Source: Alphaproteobacteria bacterium (GTDB lineage: Bacteria; Pseudomonadota; Alphaproteobacteria; Rhizobiales; Aestuariivirgaceae). From it: DNA of 7,824 bases. Numbering within the stretch: the first letter of the stretch is position 1; the number at the start of each line of letters is the position of its first letter. Both the position numbers and the translations under genes were made by a program. A model generated the notes under the pieces. That model was not told the origin of the DNA. It was given only the letters and a program-made list of their open reading frames with translations, and searched no databases. Positions 6,715 through 7,824 of the stretch are shown piece after piece. The stretch covers positions 1 through 7,824 of the forward strand of contig JAPLOT010000463.1 of the NCBI GenBank assembly GCA_026400595.1, read 5' to 3'.

Positions 6715-7002
6715 GTGCCAGCAATTCGTCCTGTTTCCCATTTCAACCAGGTAGAACTCGCGTTCCGCTGGCGTATCTCGCCACGCACTCTTGAAAGATG
6801 GAGATGGTCCAAGACGGGCCCAGTCTTTCTGAAGCTCGGCGGACGGGTCGTTTACCGATTAGAAGACATCGAAGCTTTCGAGAAAGCTTCCCTAAGGTCT
6901 GCAGTGGCCATGGCGGTGCCACATGTCGGAAATGAGCACATAGCCCGCAGATGGCCGTTCTGGGCTACCAGACGGACTATGGGGTCATCTGCCGAGTCAT
7001 GA
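6715..7002 (+). CDS. Small HTH (MerR/excisionase-like) DNA-binding protein
   Basis: A 95-residue frame with a GTG start only 4 bp after the regulator's stop, so the two are probably cotranscribed. AAAAGGAAG lies about ten bases upstream. Residues 10-56 form the HTH_17 type fold: FNQVELAFRWRISPRTLERW is the helix pair, then KLGGRVVYRLEDIEAF is the strand-turn-helix closing the domain. Such proteins are excisionase-like or MerR-like DNA binders common on mobile DNA and beside small regulators. After about residue 58 the sequence (VAMAVPHVGNEHIARRWPFW and on) has no family look, so the natural end may have been altered by a rearrangement. DNA binding is confident; the target is unknown. Confidence 0.7.
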   Translation: MPAIRPVSHFNQVELAFRWRISPRTLERWRWSKTGPVFLKLGGRVVYRLEDIEAFEKASLRSAVAMAVPHVGNEHIARRWPFWATRRTMGSSAES

Positions 7003-7340
7003 ACATACGACGTTTCGTGACCGATCTTGGAGTAGCGGCATCTGACTTTTTGCAAACCTGCGGGTTCGTTCGCAAATCGGCGTGGATGCCACGGGAACAG
7101 AGACAATTTGTAACTCCCCGTATCTGATCAGATTTTGTCGGCTCCTGCGGGGTGGAGCGGGCTCCAGGGTAGTTGTTCGCAATTCTGCGCAATGGCGGAG
7201 GGAAAGGTGCTGGAAACTAACGCTCTTTTGTGGATGCCGCTCCGTTTGCAAGGAAAATCTGAACTTCCGGACATGTGATCAAGTGCGGACTTTTGTCAGG
7301 CCTGTCTGTGCGACCGACAAGGGCCGCTGGCCGGGATGGT
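7003..7340. other. Intergenic stretch between HTH gene and IS flank
   Basis: About 340 bp without a supportable gene. It contains a perfect 12-bp palindrome, ATCTGATCAGAT (7122-7133), which at this length is expected by chance once or twice per window. A small hairpin, TGGAG-CGGG-CTCCA (7153-7166), is also present. The junction between host DNA and the insertion sequence probably lies in or near this stretch, but no inverted terminal repeat or target duplication can be placed. Confidence 0.4.
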
Positions 7341-7493
7341 GATGCGCGGGCCGGGGTCCCATACTCTGCGAGCGAACTCGAGGTTCGGAGAGCGTTTCGG
7401 GTTTTCCCAGCCTCGATCATTTCGATCGTTTGTCCATGCCGTTCATGCCTTCCTCACAACTCTTCGCCGGTCAGGGTCCGGAGCCCTGCCGGT
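7341..7493 (-). ncRNA. Candidate guide (bridge/seek) RNA region of an IS110/IS1111 element
   Basis: Downstream of the transposase stop lie several stems: a 9-bp stem with one bulge at 7467-7492 (CCGG-T-CAGGG, 7-nt loop, CCCTG-CCGG), CGATC-ATTTC-GATCG (7414-7428), and CGAG-CGAA-CTCG (7369-7380). Elements of the IS1111 group carry a structured guide RNA in the non-coding part 3' of the transposase that pairs with target and donor DNA. The position and hairpins fit. The RNA's true ends and loops are not established, and if the element belongs to the IS110 subgroup the RNA would be at the other end. Confidence 0.35.
7467..7492. repeat. Strong inverted repeat just after the transposase stop
   Basis: CCGG, one bulged T, CAGGG, a 7-nt loop, CCCTG, CCGG: nine GC-rich pairs starting one base after the transposase stop codon read on the minus strand. 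No T-run follows in the minus direction, so it is more likely an RNA structure of the element than a plain terminator. Confidence 0.6.
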
Positions 7494-7824
7494 TCATGCG
7501 GCGCTCACCAGGGCCGGTGCCCGGTAATCCTCGCCGCGTGTCAGCATCGCCCAGATGGCCCGGGCCATTTTGTTCGCAAGTGCGAAGGCCACCACCATGG
7601 GGGGCTTGCGCGCCATCATTTGCGCCAGCCAGGGATGCTGAGGGGCACCTTTGCGGCTTGCCCAGCGGATAACCGATGTCGCACCCATGATCAGCAGCCT
7701 GCGTATGTCACGCTGGCCGTTCTTTGATGTCTTCCCGAGTCGTTGCTTGCCGCCCGAGGAATGCTGCCGGGGAACCAGCCCGACCCAAGCTGCAAAGTCC
7801 CGCGCTCGACGGAACAGGTGCATT
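7494..7824 (-). CDS. IS110/IS1111-family transposase, C-terminal part (5' end outside window)
   Basis: About 110 codons are open to the right edge and end at TGA 7494-7496. The sequence matches the C-terminal Transposase_20 region: FRRARDFAAWVGLVPRQHSS, GGKQRLGKTSKNGQRDIRRL, then HPWLAQMMARKPP and ALANKMARAIW followed by RGEDYR. These DEDD-type recombinases insert elements through a circular intermediate without flanking duplications and use an RNA guide. The N-terminal DEDD (RuvC-like) domain lies beyond the window; the HSSGG motif probably includes the catalytic serine of the C-terminal domain. The fragment shows no frame disruption. The element is on the opposite strand to the neighbouring HTH gene and marks the right edge of the module as mobile or insertion-prone DNA. 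Confidence 0.93.
   Translation of the reverse strand, partial: MHLFRRARDFAAWVGLVPRQHSSGGKQRLGKTSKNGQRDIRRLLIMGATSVIRWASRKGAPQHPWLAQMMARKPPMVVAFALANKMARAIWAMLTRGEDYRAPALVSAA

Noticed and set aside
7122..7133. Perfect 12-bp palindrome ATCTGATCAGAT as an operator
   Set aside because: One or two such palindromes are expected by chance in this length, and no promoter or repeated copy accompanies it.
1..7824. CRISPR array, tRNA or rRNA genes
   Set aside because: No regularly spaced direct repeats, and no tRNA arm or rRNA-like sequence seen on reading both strands.

Overview
The window looks like accessory or catabolic DNA from a Gram-negative alphaproteobacterium, probably a sphingomonad (Novosphingobium or Sphingobium type). 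This rests on moderately high GC, a gene for an outer-membrane beta-barrel protein, an alphaproteobacterial-looking regulator and HTH pair, and hydroxysteroid-dehydrogenase-type SDR genes. The taxonomic guess is an inference. No marker gene is present.

Layout. At the left edge (1-162, +) is the C-terminal end of an AraC-family regulator; the rest lies outside the window. A stretch of about 740 bp follows with no recognisable gene. Then come five genes on the minus strand. Four form a tight operon read right to left: a 7-alpha-hydroxysteroid dehydrogenase (HdhA-like, 5261-6028), a second SDR (4403-5197), an outer-membrane protein with a POTRA-like N-terminus (2652-4406) and a MarC-family membrane protein (2017-2652). 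Stops and starts overlap at the last two junctions. A third SDR (906-1697) lies about 320 bp further on and probably has its own promoter. To the right of hdhA a small winged-HTH regulator is transcribed divergently (6252-6710, +), followed 4 bp later by a small HTH/excisionase-like gene (6715-7002, +). After about 490 bp without a gene, the window ends in the C-terminal part of an IS110/IS1111-family transposase (7494-7824, -). Its 3' flank holds strong hairpins and may carry the element's guide (bridge/seek) RNA.

How it fits together. The HdhA match is residue-level, with the Asp42, Ser146, Tyr159 and Lys163 pattern and a very similar C-terminus. The two other SDRs keep intact catalytic residues. 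The operon therefore reads as a module that oxidises or epimerises hydroxyl groups on steroids or bile acids, combined with an outer-membrane protein that could admit or export the substrate and an inner-membrane MarC protein.

The most interesting item is regulatory. A 23-bp inverted repeat, TTGCGTCCCA-N3-TGGGnCACnn, occurs twice (1948-1970 and 6099-6121) and nowhere else that I found. Each copy lies upstream of a minus-strand SDR transcription unit, with a -35-like hexamer exactly 5 bp beyond its edge. The 6099-6121 copy also has a -35 hexamer exactly 5 bp beyond its other edge, facing the divergent regulator. This defines a candidate two-promoter regulon controlled by one unknown factor, possibly the neighbouring winged-HTH protein.
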